Shown here: positions 1-6,940 of the stretch, in pieces
How the letters are laid out: every line of letters begins with the position of its first letter
Position numbering within the stretch: the first letter of the stretch is position 1
NCBI GenBank assembly: GCA_030670605.1
Contig: DAOVBK010000049.1
Span: forward strand, 1-8,765
Reading direction: 5' to 3'
DNA length: 8,765 nucleotides
DNA from: Candidatus Stahliibacteriota bacterium
GTDB lineage: Bacteria > Hydrothermota > Tepidihabitantia > SM23-42
The notes under the pieces: generated by a model
Told to the model about the DNA's origin: nothing
Seen by the model: only the letters and a program-made list of their open reading frames with translations
Database searches by the model: none
Program-made: the position numbers and the translations under genes

Positions 1-1
1 G

Positions 2-244
2 AATATTCCCCGTGGTAGTTTCAAGGTCTGCTCGATGGCGATTACTGAAATTGCAGAAAAGGAAGTTGGAAAGTTGCTGGTCGCCAATATCGTGGCTCTC
101 GGTATCATCACGCGACTCACTGGGGTTGTAACAAAGGAAGCAGTTGAGTCAGCGATTCTATCGCGCGTCCCCAAAGGTACAGAGGAGCTTAATCTCAAGG
201 CATTCAACACCGGTTTCCAAAAAGCCCAGCAACTGACCGAGTAG
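2..244 (+). CDS. 2-oxoacid:ferredoxin oxidoreductase, gamma subunit (C-terminal fragment)
   Basis: The frame is open from base 2, so this is the 3' end of a gene that begins outside the window; the internal ATG at 35 is not the true start. About 80 residues remain. They match the C-terminal part of the KorC/PorG/VorG family: a TEIA motif, then VANIVALG with the hydrophobic stretch following it, then VPKGTEELNLKAF, which is the typical end of the domain. The gamma subunit helps form the complex that oxidatively decarboxylates 2-oxoacids to acyl-CoA with ferredoxin as electron acceptor, in the cytoplasm. Substrate (2-oxoglutarate, pyruvate or branched-chain 2-oxoacids) cannot be told from this fragment. 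The next gene starts 26 bp downstream with no clear promoter between, so the two may be cotranscribed. The nearby buk and iorA genes support a role in amino-acid fermentation. Confidence 0.8.
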   Translation, partial: NIPRGSFKVCSMAITEIAEKEVGKLLVANIVALGIITRLTGVVTKEAVESAILSRVPKGTEELNLKAFNTGFQKAQQLTE

Positions 245-270
245 GTAGAAATCAATACATCCGACATGCT

Positions 271-1005
271 GTGAACCCTCATTGGTTAACATACGTTGAT
301 GCGAGACGCCGCAGTACTGCACTCGCGGTATTGCAAACATTATCGCAACTCCAAGACAAGAAATCCATCAGTTTTATCGTCATTGGTGCGATATCGCTTC
401 TCATGAAAAATTACTTACGGTACACGGTTTACTGGGACGTTGACGTTCTTTTTAAGAACGAGGAAGCGCTCGAGACGTTTATCAACATACCCAAACCAAA
501 ACATTTACGGATCGTCGATTACGATGATTCTCTGATGATCAACAAAAACATCGCCAGCCTTCATACTGCGTGGTCATTTGATCGTGTATGGTTCAATGTG
601 GATTATATACTGCGCAAAGAGATCTACGAATTTTATACGCACAATGCCCAGAGACTTCAGCCACACACGGAGCGTGTAACATCCAACAACACTAGTTTTG
701 ATATCTCAATTCTTATGGCGCACCCATGGGATATTGTTATCGAAAAAGTCGTTTCTCCACGCACGCAAAAAGACATTGAGCGAACTGTCGATATGAGCAT
801 CGACATCAGACACATTTTTGCCGTGTGTGAAATGGAAAAAAAGAATCCTGCGTTCTGGCAGCATCTCTTCGAGAACGCCCATTACCTCTGTGACGAGAGC
901 GTATTCAGAGGGAAACTCTTACAGATCCTTTCATCCACGGTTGAGCTCGGCTATCCTGGCATAGAAATCCCGGATGATGTAATGACGCGACTAAAGAAGT
1001 CATGA
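271..1005 (+). CDS. Putative Pol-beta-type nucleotidyltransferase (single domain)
   Basis: A 244-residue soluble protein of unrecognised specific function. Residues 35-61 read as the start of a nucleotidyltransferase fold: a hydrophobic strand ending in IGA (residues 38-40), a helix, then W-D56-V-D58-V-L-F, the usual metal-binding D-x-D. A possible third acidic residue is D111 in FNVDYI. Near residues 152-183, the segment with EKVV, then KDIE, resembles the K-D-x-x-D region of AbiEii-like and related substrate-binding nucleotidyltransferases. The canonical GG or GS is GA here, so activity is not certain. The start is GTG with no convincing Shine-Dalgarno; the next in-frame ATG is about 130 bp later and would cut the fold, so GTG at 271 is preferred. 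The stop overlaps the next ATG by four bases (ATGA), which suggests translational coupling with the large GlnE-like gene. Confidence 0.6.
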   Translation: MNPHWLTYVDARRRSTALAVLQTLSQLQDKKSISFIVIGAISLLMKNYLRYTVYWDVDVLFKNEEALETFINIPKPKHLRIVDYDDSLMINKNIASLHTAWSFDRVWFNVDYILRKEIYEFYTHNAQRLQPHTERVTSNNTSFDISILMAHPWDIVIEKVVSPRTQKDIERTVDMSIDIRHIFAVCEMEKKNPAFWQHLFENAHYLCDESVFRGKLLQILSSTVELGYPGIEIPDDVMTRLKKS

Positions 1006-3920
1006 AGGATTTTGTCACACGCCTCGAAGAAAAAACTGCGGAATTCGGCAATCATCACCTTAAGTACAGTCAAACAGTAAGAAGAAATCTTGACCACCTG
1101 ATCCAGCGTCTCGAAGAACAGAAAAAACGCGATGTCGTACACATACTTCATTCTGCCTACAACTTTGGCCAAGAACTCGGGATTGTCTCTAATGTAGCAC
1201 ACAATGCCGAAGAAAGACTTACGTTCATACAGACCTTCTTTGCACTCCATTTCCTGCTCATGAACCGCCACGCCGTTGACCTGTTGCGCATGGACGTCAT
1301 TGCATCAGAAGTTGATAAATCTTCTGTTTACAAGGAGTTCATGATAAATGCCGGAAACAGTTTCAGAAATCTTACTGCGTGCTACATTAAAGAGTTACTT
1401 GATATCTTCCTTGATGGAATGTCCTGTCCTGAATTTGTCGTCATGGGCGTCGGTACAAAAGCTGACCAGGATGATATTGATGTTGGCATCGTCGATGATT
1501 GCAAAAAAAATAGAGCTGCATTCAACCGCGTAATTGCCCTTGTCAGTCAAACAATGCTGAAGTCCGCAATCTCATTCCATTTTCACCTTTCTGAGCATAT
1601 CGGAGAACATTTCTATTCAGCGTCAATTGAGGAATATAAAAAAGTACTAAAACATGAAATCAGAGACTATGTTATTATCAACGAGATGCTCAGTGCAGCA
1701 GTTATAACAGGCAGCAAGAAGCTCTTTGAGACGTACCGAAGAGAGGTTATTGATCGATATTTCTATCATGCGAACGGTGATAATAAATATCACGAGGGAT
1801 ATTTGAGAGGTATCCTTGGCGAAGTGGATTCACTTCTCGCGCGTCCGGTCAGCCCGACTCACATCAATTTCAAGGAGGATGCACTACGAGCACTTAAGAG
1901 CATTATCTGTGCTCAGAAAACAGTGTTCGATATCGACAAAGTCAATGCATGGGATATACTTGATAGCCTCAAGCAAAAAAATGCGAAGCGGTACCATGAG
2001 TACAACATCCTTGAGGGTGCACTAACGTTTTTTGAGATTTTCAGGTACCTGTATCAGCTCTTTGTGACACAGGACGAAGAAATATCACTCGATGATACAG
2101 CACGACATAATATCCGTAAAGTTGCACGGATACTGGGATATTCTGATTTTGGCACATGCCGCGCTGAAGAACATTTACTCGTGCACTACTATGAGCACAT
2201 ACAAAACATCAGAGGTACTATTCCTGTACTTATTGGTGATATCAAGAAACATCTGGAGACCACTTCAATATTCAAACCCATGCTCAATCCTCAGTATGAT
2301 GGCAACATTGCACAGGATTTTCTGAGGCAATTCAAATTCTTCAGAGGAACATCCTTCTGGGATGACATACTCGATGATTTTTCAAAAGAAGATGTTCTTA
2401 CGAAATTCGTCAGCGACCTCAATTCATATCCGAAAGAAAGACGTAATAAACTCATTAAGGGATACATTGAGTGGGTAAAATACGATTTTTTCTCACTGAT
2501 TAAATTCTTGAACAATCTCGGCACAACAAGAAGCGGCAAACCAGTATTTGAAGAACTGAATACACATCTCCTCGAGATTCTGAACGACATTCCGGATATC
2601 GTAAGAAATATCGCTTATGTCTTTAACCGTTTTCCACGTTTGATTAACAGATATCTTGCACTCAATAACGAGAAAGTGCTGAGATACTACAGACACATTC
2701 TGGAAACGCGAACATACGGAAAAGATATTGAAGCAATCATTGGTAATCTGAAACATCTCATCGGCATTCATAGTGCGAGCAGCATATTCTACAAGCGATT
2801 CTTCATGCGGATACTGAACCGGTATCCAGAAGCTATTACCCAACTACAATATACTGACCAGCTCGAGGAATTCGCCGATGCAATCTACAGTGATATCGAT
2901 TCGATGCCAACATTCCACGAAAAAAAAGAGAGACTCAATGACTATTATGATTTTGAAATGATGCGTGTCGGCTTAAAGACACTCAGTGGTGTGGCAGGAG
3001 AAGTAACTAATGCTGATTTTACGGAGTTCTCTGACAAATACATACTGACCCTCTTCGATATTTGCAGGCAGGAAATCGATGCGCGGTACACAAAACGGAT
3101 CATCACAGACGACCTCCTTGCCGTGTTTGCTGCCGGTGGTCATGCGCGCGAGCAGGCATACGATGATGACTACGACATCATCGTTCTTCTGAATACAGAA
3201 CAGCCCGATGTTCTTGATTACTGCAACAAAGTTATCGTGAAAATGAACAATGAGATTATCAAACGTGGCACAATCCCTCATCACAGATTTGCTGACTACT
3301 TCGGCAGGTATGTCATTCTCCTTGATGAAATCGATACACTACTCAGTGAGGACCGTCCCGACATATTCGTTGAGAAATCACAGATGCTTGGTGCACGCCT
3401 CGTGCTCGGTTCGCACCGCTTTGAAAAAGAATTTGTCGACCGAATTGTAAAATCCCATATCTTCGACAAACGTGAGCAGTATATTGCACAAATGAAGAAC
3501 GAAATCAGGTCGCGGCATAGTATATCAGATCAAACACAAACATTCGATGATAATGATATCAAAGAGAGTATCGGTGGGCTGCGGGATATCGAAATGATGA
3601 TGTTCATCATCAAAGCCCAGTTCAACATCATGGAACCAGTGAACTCCAAGCTTTTTAATCATGTCGCGCATACCCATCCTGATCTAAAAAATGATCTCTA
3701 TGCTCTCGCATATGCCTTTGGTTTCCTCAATACGTTGAGAAACGTCTACCGCCTCACCGCCGGTGCATCAGATACGATCATACCGGAAGCACTCAACGTA
3801 CCTGCTCAAATCATAGGTTTTGAGGACGGTCAAGAACTCTATAAGAAATTCACGACTGTCCGCTCAGAAACAAAGACAACCATTGAAAATCTCATCAAAT
3901 CTATAAGCGACGCAGACTAA
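1002..3920 (+). CDS. GlnE-like two-domain nucleotidyltransferase (972 aa)
   Basis: Architecture and length (972 aa) match glutamine-synthetase adenylyltransferase GlnE, which has two nucleotidyltransferase domains joined by a helical region. Second copy: GG at 712-713 and D723-Y-D725 (metal site); SQMLGARLVLGS from 793, equivalent to the GlnE segment before its R-domain helices; then D852-I-K-E-S-I-G-G-L-R-D-I-E864, the GlnD/GlnE signature. First copy: G149-V-G-T and D158-I-D160; NEMLSAAVITGS from 227; then N289-F-K-E-D-A-L-R, where the GG and D-I-E of the signature are lost. The spacing is nearly the same in both copies (about 130 residues from D-x-D to K). Both copies end in a helical LR/YQ-type segment with a lG(Y/F) motif. 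Residues about 410-690 are helical with no recognised motif. It should be cytoplasmic and transfer a nucleotide to a protein or small molecule. The GKLGG signature of classical GlnE is absent and no glutamine synthetase or PII gene is nearby, so the target is unknown. Translation is probably coupled to the gene upstream (ATGA overlap). Confidence 0.7.
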   Translation: MKDFVTRLEEKTAEFGNHHLKYSQTVRRNLDHLIQRLEEQKKRDVVHILHSAYNFGQELGIVSNVAHNAEERLTFIQTFFALHFLLMNRHAVDLLRMDVIASEVDKSSVYKEFMINAGNSFRNLTACYIKELLDIFLDGMSCPEFVVMGVGTKADQDDIDVGIVDDCKKNRAAFNRVIALVSQTMLKSAISFHFHLSEHIGEHFYSASIEEYKKVLKHEIRDYVIINEMLSAAVITGSKKLFETYRREVIDRYFYHANGDNKYHEGYLRGILGEVDSLLARPVSPTHINFKEDALRALKSIICAQKTVFDIDKVNAWDILDSLKQKNAKRYHEYNILEGALTFFEIFRYLYQLFVTQDEEISLDDTARHNIRKVARILGYSDFGTCRAEEHLLVHYYEHIQNIRGTIPVLIGDIKKHLETTSIFKPMLNPQYDGNIAQDFLRQFKFFRGTSFWDDILDDFSKEDVLTKFVSDLNSYPKERRNKLIKGYIEWVKYDFFSLIKFLNNLGTTRSGKPVFEELNTHLLEILNDIPDIVRNIAYVFNRFPRLINRYLALNNEKVLRYYRHILETRTYGKDIEAIIGNLKHLIGIHSASSIFYKRFFMRILNRYPEAITQLQYTDQLEEFADAIYSDIDSMPTFHEKKERLNDYYDFEMMRVGLKTLSGVAGEVTNADFTEFSDKYILTLFDICRQEIDARYTKRIITDDLLAVFAAGGHAREQAYDDDYDIIVLLNTEQPDVLDYCNKVIVKMNNEIIKRGTIPHHRFADYFGRYVILLDEIDTLLSEDRPDIFVEKSQMLGARLVLGSHRFEKEFVDRIVKSHIFDKREQYIAQMKNEIRSRHSISDQTQTFDDNDIKESIGGLRDIEMMMFIIKAQFNIMEPVNSKLFNHVAHTHPDLKNDLYALAYAFGFLNTLRNVYRLTAGASDTIIPEALNVPAQIIGFEDGQELYKKFTTVRSETKTTIENLIKSISDAD

Positions 3921-3925
3921 TGCAT

Positions 3926-3973
3926 GTCCATTAGTCCGATTGTCTCATAGTCGTATAGTCCTATTGTCACATC
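3926..3973. repeat. 8-bp periodic GTC array, run 1
   Basis: GTC occurs at 3926, 3934, 3942, 3950, 3958 and 3966, exactly every 8 bp. The units read GTC-NN-AT-N (for example GTCCGATT, GTCTCATA, GTCCTATT). It begins six bases after the stop codon of the GlnE-like gene, so it lies in that gene's 3' untranslated region. The same family recurs at 6941-7436. Confidence 0.85.
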
Positions 3974-3979
3974 AAGGAG

Positions 3980-4262
3980 ATTCTCGACTCGCTCACGCTC
4001 GCTCGTTTGCCCCGAAGGAAGTGAGGGGAAGAGTAAATCCATATTATTGTTCGAGTGAGCGCCATGCGCGAATCGAAAACAAACATTAAGGAACTTCTCG
4101 ATGCGCCTATCTTCGATAGGGCTTACTCGAAGAATAAATAATTACTGTTCCCCCCGTCCGCTCGGGACAGGCGAGTTTGCGGTAAGTCTCGAGCAGATCA
4201 CAGGGTCGAGAACCCCGCTCTATTATTCGAGCAAGTTCCGCAAGGAACGCGTCGAGAACCAA
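3980..4262. repeat. TCGA-rich extragenic block with several small hairpins
   Basis: TCGA occurs ten times in this block (3984, 4051, 4073, 4098, 4113, 4127, 4189, 4206, 4227, 4252), about ten times the chance density. Small perfect stems are visible: CCCC/GGGG at 4010-4028 with an 11-nt loop; GCGC-CAT-GCGC at 4059-4069; CCTATC-TTC-GATAGG at 4106-4120, flanked by outer TCGA boxes at 4098 and 4127; GTCC/GGAC at 4156-4168; and GTTCC-GCAA-GGAAC at 4235-4248 with a GNRA-type loop. GTCGAGAACC occurs twice, at 4205 and 4251. It resembles a degenerate REP-like or extragenic palindromic element. No terminal repeats or transposase were found. An open frame at 4101-4289 is not considered a gene. Confidence 0.55.
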
Positions 4263-4297
4263 CTTAGCTTGCCAAAACCTGAAGCCTAGAATGGGGC

Positions 4298-4325
4298 TTG
4301 ACTGAATCAGTGCTAACGATATAAT
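4298..4325 (+). promoter_or_regulatory. Sigma70-type promoter of the Minf_1886-family gene
   Basis: TTGACT at 4298-4303, a 16-bp spacer, and a perfect TATAAT at 4320-4325. Only 5 nt separate the -10 box from the ATG at 4331. With normal -10 to start spacing, transcription would begin at or next to the A of the ATG, giving a leaderless mRNA. An in-frame TAA (4322-4324) inside the -10 box rules out an upstream start codon. Confidence 0.8.
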
Positions 4326-4330
4326 TACGT

Positions 4331-4720
4331 ATGGATAATATCCAGTCGCTACGGAGGATTACAGAAAGAGATACCCGCTACCCACTGGAAGCATATCTGT
4401 TTGTCCTCGAAGCACTTTTTCATACCCGACGAATGTTCAAGAAAGAAAAACACGCTTCTGGACAAGAGCTCCTTGACGGTATCAAAGACCTCGCACTCAG
4501 CCGTTACGGCTCAATGGCGAAAATAGTCTTTGAATATTGGGGTATTAAAGAAACTCTCGATTTTGGCCACATCGTCTTTAATATGGTTGACGAGAACATT
4601 CTCTCCAGGACTACCGACGATAAGCTGAGTGACTTCGAGAAGGTGTTTGACTTTGAAGATGTCTTTGAAAGAGGCTATAGAATCGATGTAGGAGACCCAC
4701 ACAGATCACAGAGTTGCTGA
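4331..4720 (+). CDS. Minf_1886 family protein (function unknown)
   Basis: A 129-residue cytoplasmic protein. It matches the small conserved Minf_1886 family, best known from Planctomycetes and Verrucomicrobia and seen in other uncultured phyla. Diagnostic segments are YPLEAYLFVLEAL (17-29), H41-x-SGQELL (43-48), the AKIVFEYWGI stretch (63-72), DFGHIVFNMVDE (77-88) and FEKVFDFEDVF (102-112). The length is close to the usual 120-150 residues. There is no signal peptide, membrane segment or catalytic motif, and no biochemical role is established for the family. It has its own strong promoter with the -10 box five bases from the ATG and no ribosome binding site, so it is probably translated from a leaderless mRNA. 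It stands alone on the plus strand and converges on the exported TPR-like gene. The last dozen residues (GDPHRSQSC) look like a non-conserved tail. Confidence 0.85.
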   Translation: MDNIQSLRRITERDTRYPLEAYLFVLEALFHTRRMFKKEKHASGQELLDGIKDLALSRYGSMAKIVFEYWGIKETLDFGHIVFNMVDENILSRTTDDKLSDFEKVFDFEDVFERGYRIDVGDPHRSQSC

Positions 4721-4725
4721 CATTT

Positions 4726-4756
4726 CAGTGTAACAACCGCGTTGTGTAAAACACTG
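4726..4756. terminator. Nested inverted repeat between convergent genes (possible bidirectional terminator)
   Basis: An outer pair CAGTGT (4726-4731) and ACACTG (4751-4756) encloses a perfect stem ACAAC-CGC-GTTGT (4733-4745). It lies between the ends of two converging genes, as a shared terminator would. There is no T-tract on either side, so intrinsic termination is doubtful. Directly next to it GTACTAGTAC (4756-4765) is a perfect 10-bp palindrome that contains the stop codon of the minus-strand gene. Confidence 0.35.
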
Positions 4757-4758
4757 TA

Positions 4759-5586
4759 CTAGTACTTGTAGATATTCTCTCCGTTTTCGATTTCAAAAAT
4801 GTACAATATCGCCTGCGCTGCAGCCACTGTTTCGGGGAATTCACTCACAATCCGGCGATACAAGTCGACTGCTGCATTCTCGTGGTCAGCACTGCCTGTT
4901 ATCTCAAACAGTATACGACTGAGATACGCTGCCTCGAGGAGTGCCATCACATACTCATCTGTGTGTTGATACCGAGCAGCGAATTCCAGCCACTGTGAAC
5001 GCTCTGTTTTTATTACTGCCACTGAATCCTGCCAGGGAAGACGTATCATCCTATGTGTGAGGAGGAGGCGGTACCGTGCCTTTGGAGTAAAAACATTTTC
5101 AGGCAGGTGCTCAATCAACGTCGCGTATGCCTTTCCTGAATAGATCCATTGCCGCAGATATTCGCTATAGACCATCTCCGGTAATGTATCACGTACAGCA
5201 CATGTGCGTGCGATCTCCTCGTATGCGAGCCCAGAGTAATACAACGCCTCAACGTAATACACAGATGTTTCGAAATACGTCGTGAATACATCGAACAGGC
5301 GAGCTGCCTTTCTGGATTCTCTTTCATCAAAGTAGCCACGAGCAAATACAAAGAGTTTTTCAGGTGCGATTTCTGAGTCAAAATCTATAAGAACGTCTCT
5401 GAGCACTCTGTACCGTGCGTTCTCGTACTCAATATTCAGCATATTATCTTCATAAGACGCAATAACCACGACATCGCCAGTGTGCAGCGCATGCATCGCA
5501 TGGTCTTCACCGTATACCCAGACATTATCTGTAATGACGACACCGTTTGACGCCGCAACGAGAAGCCATAACACCAGTAGCTGCAT
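4759..5586 (-). CDS. Predicted exported TPR-like protein with SH3-like N-terminal segment
   Basis: A 275-residue protein that I cannot assign to a named family. The N-terminus MQLLVLWLLVAASNG is a short hydrophobic export signal, unusual in having no positive charge before the hydrophobic core. There is no lipobox cysteine, so a soluble periplasmic or membrane-anchored form is more likely than a lipoprotein. Residues about 21-65 (VWVY, then GDVVVIASYEDN, then YENARYRVL) are beta-rich and resemble a bacterial SH3-like domain. From residue 75 on the protein is helical with TPR-like pairs, clearest at 92-123 (RKAARLFDVF... ALYYSGLAYE) and 238-266 (AAVDLYRRIVSEFPET), the latter like BamD/YbgF-type repeats. 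The start is fixed by an in-frame TGA just upstream that overlaps the -10 box. It is transcribed divergently from buk, but no functional link to it is apparent. Confidence 0.65.
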   Translation of the reverse strand: MQLLVLWLLVAASNGVVITDNVWVYGEDHAMHALHTGDVVVIASYEDNMLNIEYENARYRVLRDVLIDFDSEIAPEKLFVFARGYFDERESRKAARLFDVFTTYFETSVYYVEALYYSGLAYEEIARTCAVRDTLPEMVYSEYLRQWIYSGKAYATLIEHLPENVFTPKARYRLLLTHRMIRLPWQDSVAVIKTERSQWLEFAARYQHTDEYVMALLEAAYLSRILFEITGSADHENAAVDLYRRIVSEFPETVAAAQAILYIFEIENGENIYKY

Positions 5587-5591
5587 GTGTC

Positions 5592-5619
5592 AGTATATGG
5601 AATCAGTTAAAAAGGTCAA
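5592..5619 (-). promoter_or_regulatory. Sigma70-type promoter of the exported TPR-like gene
   Basis: On the minus strand: TTGACC (plus-strand 5614-5619), a 16-bp spacer, TATACT (5592-5597), then 5 nt (GACAC) before the ATG at 5586. An in-frame TGA at 5592-5590 overlaps the last base of the -10 box. The transcript is expected to be leaderless. Confidence 0.75.
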
Positions 5620-5630
5620 GAAGACGATTT

Positions 5631-5659
5631 CGTACTCGTATATCGTCGGTCGTACTCGT
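5631..5659. repeat. Direct repeat CGTACTCGT, two copies 20 bp apart
   Basis: CGTACTCGT occurs at 5631-5639 and 5651-5659, in the divergent region just upstream of the -35 box of the minus-strand promoter. Two-turn spacing (20 bp) is compatible with a regulator binding one face of the helix, but nothing else supports an operator. Confidence 0.3.
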
Positions 5660-5722
5660 TGAATTGAGTGCATAGTGAATGGTGAATCGGTTAAAATGAA
5701 CATGCTGGAAGTGCAAGCGAAG

Positions 5723-5806
5723 CGATACTACAAGTGTAACGATACTGCGAGTGCCGCAGGCACGATACTGCGTCTTTCTGGCAATTGACATTGCTGTATT
5801 ACTGCG
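5723..5806. promoter_or_regulatory. Repeat cluster CGATACT/TACTGCG with hairpin upstream of buk
   Basis: CGATACT occurs at 5723, 5740 and 5763; the last two extend to CGATACTGCG. TACTGCG recurs at 5800-5806, directly against the buk -10 box. A perfect stem GTGCC-GCA-GGCAC (5751-5763) lies between the two longer copies. The position around the buk promoter makes an operator possible; a decayed extragenic repeat is the alternative. Confidence 0.35.
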
Positions 5807-5812
5807 TATCAT
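5785..5812 (+). promoter_or_regulatory. Sigma70-type promoter of buk
   Basis: TTGACA at 5785-5790, a 16-bp spacer, TATCAT at 5807-5812, then 8 nt before the ATG at 5821. A normally placed start site would leave a leader of about 0-2 nt. An in-frame TAA at 5812-5814 excludes an upstream start codon. Confidence 0.75.
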
Positions 5813-5820
5813 AAGCACGT

Positions 5821-6891
5821 ATGGACTACACAATTCTCGTGATCAACCCTGGTGCCGGATCAACCCGCATCGCATTATTCAAGAACGAAAAACGGGAGTT
5901 TGAGGAAAACATCAGGCATAACGCAGACGAGCTCCTCGCGTTTCACGGAATTATTGATCAGTACCAGTTTCGTAAGAATGCTATAGTGAAAGCATTAGAT
6001 GACAAGAACGTCGATTTAGCATCCTTATCTGTAGTTGTCGGCAGAGGCGGGCCATTCAAACCGCTGACGAGCGGCACGTATCTCGTCAATGATGCACTCA
6101 TAGCCGATATCCGGACTGGCAACTATCAGTCAGAACACCCATCTCTGCTCGGCGCCTTAATTGCAAAAGAGATAGCCGACACGCTTTCTATCAATGCCTA
6201 TTTTGTTGACCCGGTATCGGTCGATGAATTCTGGGAACTATCGCGCTACTCAGGACTGAAAGACATACAAAGGAAAGCATTGAGTCATGCGCTCAATGTT
6301 CGTATGGTTGCCAAGAAAGCGGCTCAAGAACTAGGCAAGCCATATGCCGAATGCAATTTCGTCATTGTCCATCTCGGTACCGGCATAACGGTTGCTGCCC
6401 ACTGTAGAGGCAAACAGGTTGATTCATCCAATGCTAATGAAGATGGTCCGTTTTCACCGCAGCGTACTGGTTCCCTGCCCACGATGCCACTTGTAAAACT
6501 CTGTTTCAATGGTCAACACACACTCGACACCATAAAGAAAAAATTGAACAGGCAGGGTGGTATGCTCTCATACCTCGGCACTGACGACATCAAAGAAGTC
6601 GAGGAACGGATAGCACGCGGCGATTCGGAGGCGGAAAACACCTACAACGCAATGGTCTACCAGATCGCCAAAGAAGTAGGTGCGTATGCAGTCGTCCTCA
6701 AGGGCGCAATAGACGCCATTGTCATCACCGGCGGCATTGCCTTTTCCAGGAGTTTTGTCAGTAAACTCAAGGACTGGATCGGTTTCTTGTGTGCTCAGGT
6801 CTTTGTCTATGCTGGTGAGGGAGAAATGGAAGCTCTTACGCGGGGTGTGCTTCGTGTTCTGCGTAAAGAGGAAGATGTAAAAACGTACTAA
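5821..6891 (+). CDS. buk: Butyrate / branched-chain fatty acid kinase
   Basis: A 356-residue cytoplasmic enzyme of the acetokinase (ASKHA) family, which interconverts butyryl- or branched acyl-phosphate plus ADP with the free acid plus ATP. Length is normal for Buk (about 355-360). Motifs in order: N9-P-G-A-G-S-T-R-I (phosphate-1 loop), VVGRGGPFKPL (72-82) and SGTY (84-87), an FVDPVSVDEF segment (128-137) with the likely catalytic D130, H184-L-G-T-G-I-T-V-A-A-H194 (phosphate-2 loop), GPFSPQRTGSLP (209-220) with R215, ITGGIAFS (302-309, adenosine loop) and GEGEMEAL (332-339). The phosphate-2 loop has GTG where most family members have GGG. No ribosome binding site precedes the ATG; the promoter lies directly upstream. 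With the neighbouring ferredoxin-dependent oxidoreductases it fits ATP formation from acyl-CoA, but the required phosphate acyltransferase is not in this window. Confidence 0.93.
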   Translation: MDYTILVINPGAGSTRIALFKNEKREFEENIRHNADELLAFHGIIDQYQFRKNAIVKALDDKNVDLASLSVVVGRGGPFKPLTSGTYLVNDALIADIRTGNYQSEHPSLLGALIAKEIADTLSINAYFVDPVSVDEFWELSRYSGLKDIQRKALSHALNVRMVAKKAAQELGKPYAECNFVIVHLGTGITVAAHCRGKQVDSSNANEDGPFSPQRTGSLPTMPLVKLCFNGQHTLDTIKKKLNRQGGMLSYLGTDDIKEVEERIARGDSEAENTYNAMVYQIAKEVGAYAVVLKGAIDAIVITGGIAFSRSFVSKLKDWIGFLCAQVFVYAGEGEMEALTRGVLRVLRKEEDVKTY

Positions 6892-6906
6892 CCCCCGGTA
6901 TCTCCA

Positions 6907-6927
6907 TGGTCAACACATCAGTTGCCA
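6907..6927. terminator. Weak hairpin after buk
   Basis: TGG-(t)-CAAC, loop ACATCA, GTTG-CCA forms a 7-bp stem with one bulged base, 15 nt after the buk stop codon. No T-tract follows, so it is at best a weak or factor-dependent terminator. Confidence 0.25.
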
Positions 6928-6940
6928 GGTACATGGACGA

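Noticed and set aside
233..270. A promoter directly upstream of the GTG at 271
   Set aside because: CTGACC and TACATC are the best matches, poorer than the four clear promoters; readthrough from the upstream gene is simpler.
951..1271. 106-codon minus-strand frame
   Set aside because: It is opposite the start of the GlnE-like gene and the end of the small nucleotidyltransferase gene, both with clear motifs; a shadow frame.
4235..4248. GTTCC-GCAA-GGAAC hairpin as a tRNA arm or intrinsic terminator
   Set aside because: No tRNA cloverleaf can be drawn around it and no T-tract follows; kept only as part of the extragenic block.
4101..4289. 62-codon open frame on the plus strand inside the TCGA-rich block
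   Set aside because: It lies across hairpins and direct repeats, has no promoter or ribosome binding site, and its residues (many R, S, T, P) are what the repeat words encode. It overlaps no conserved domain that I recognise.
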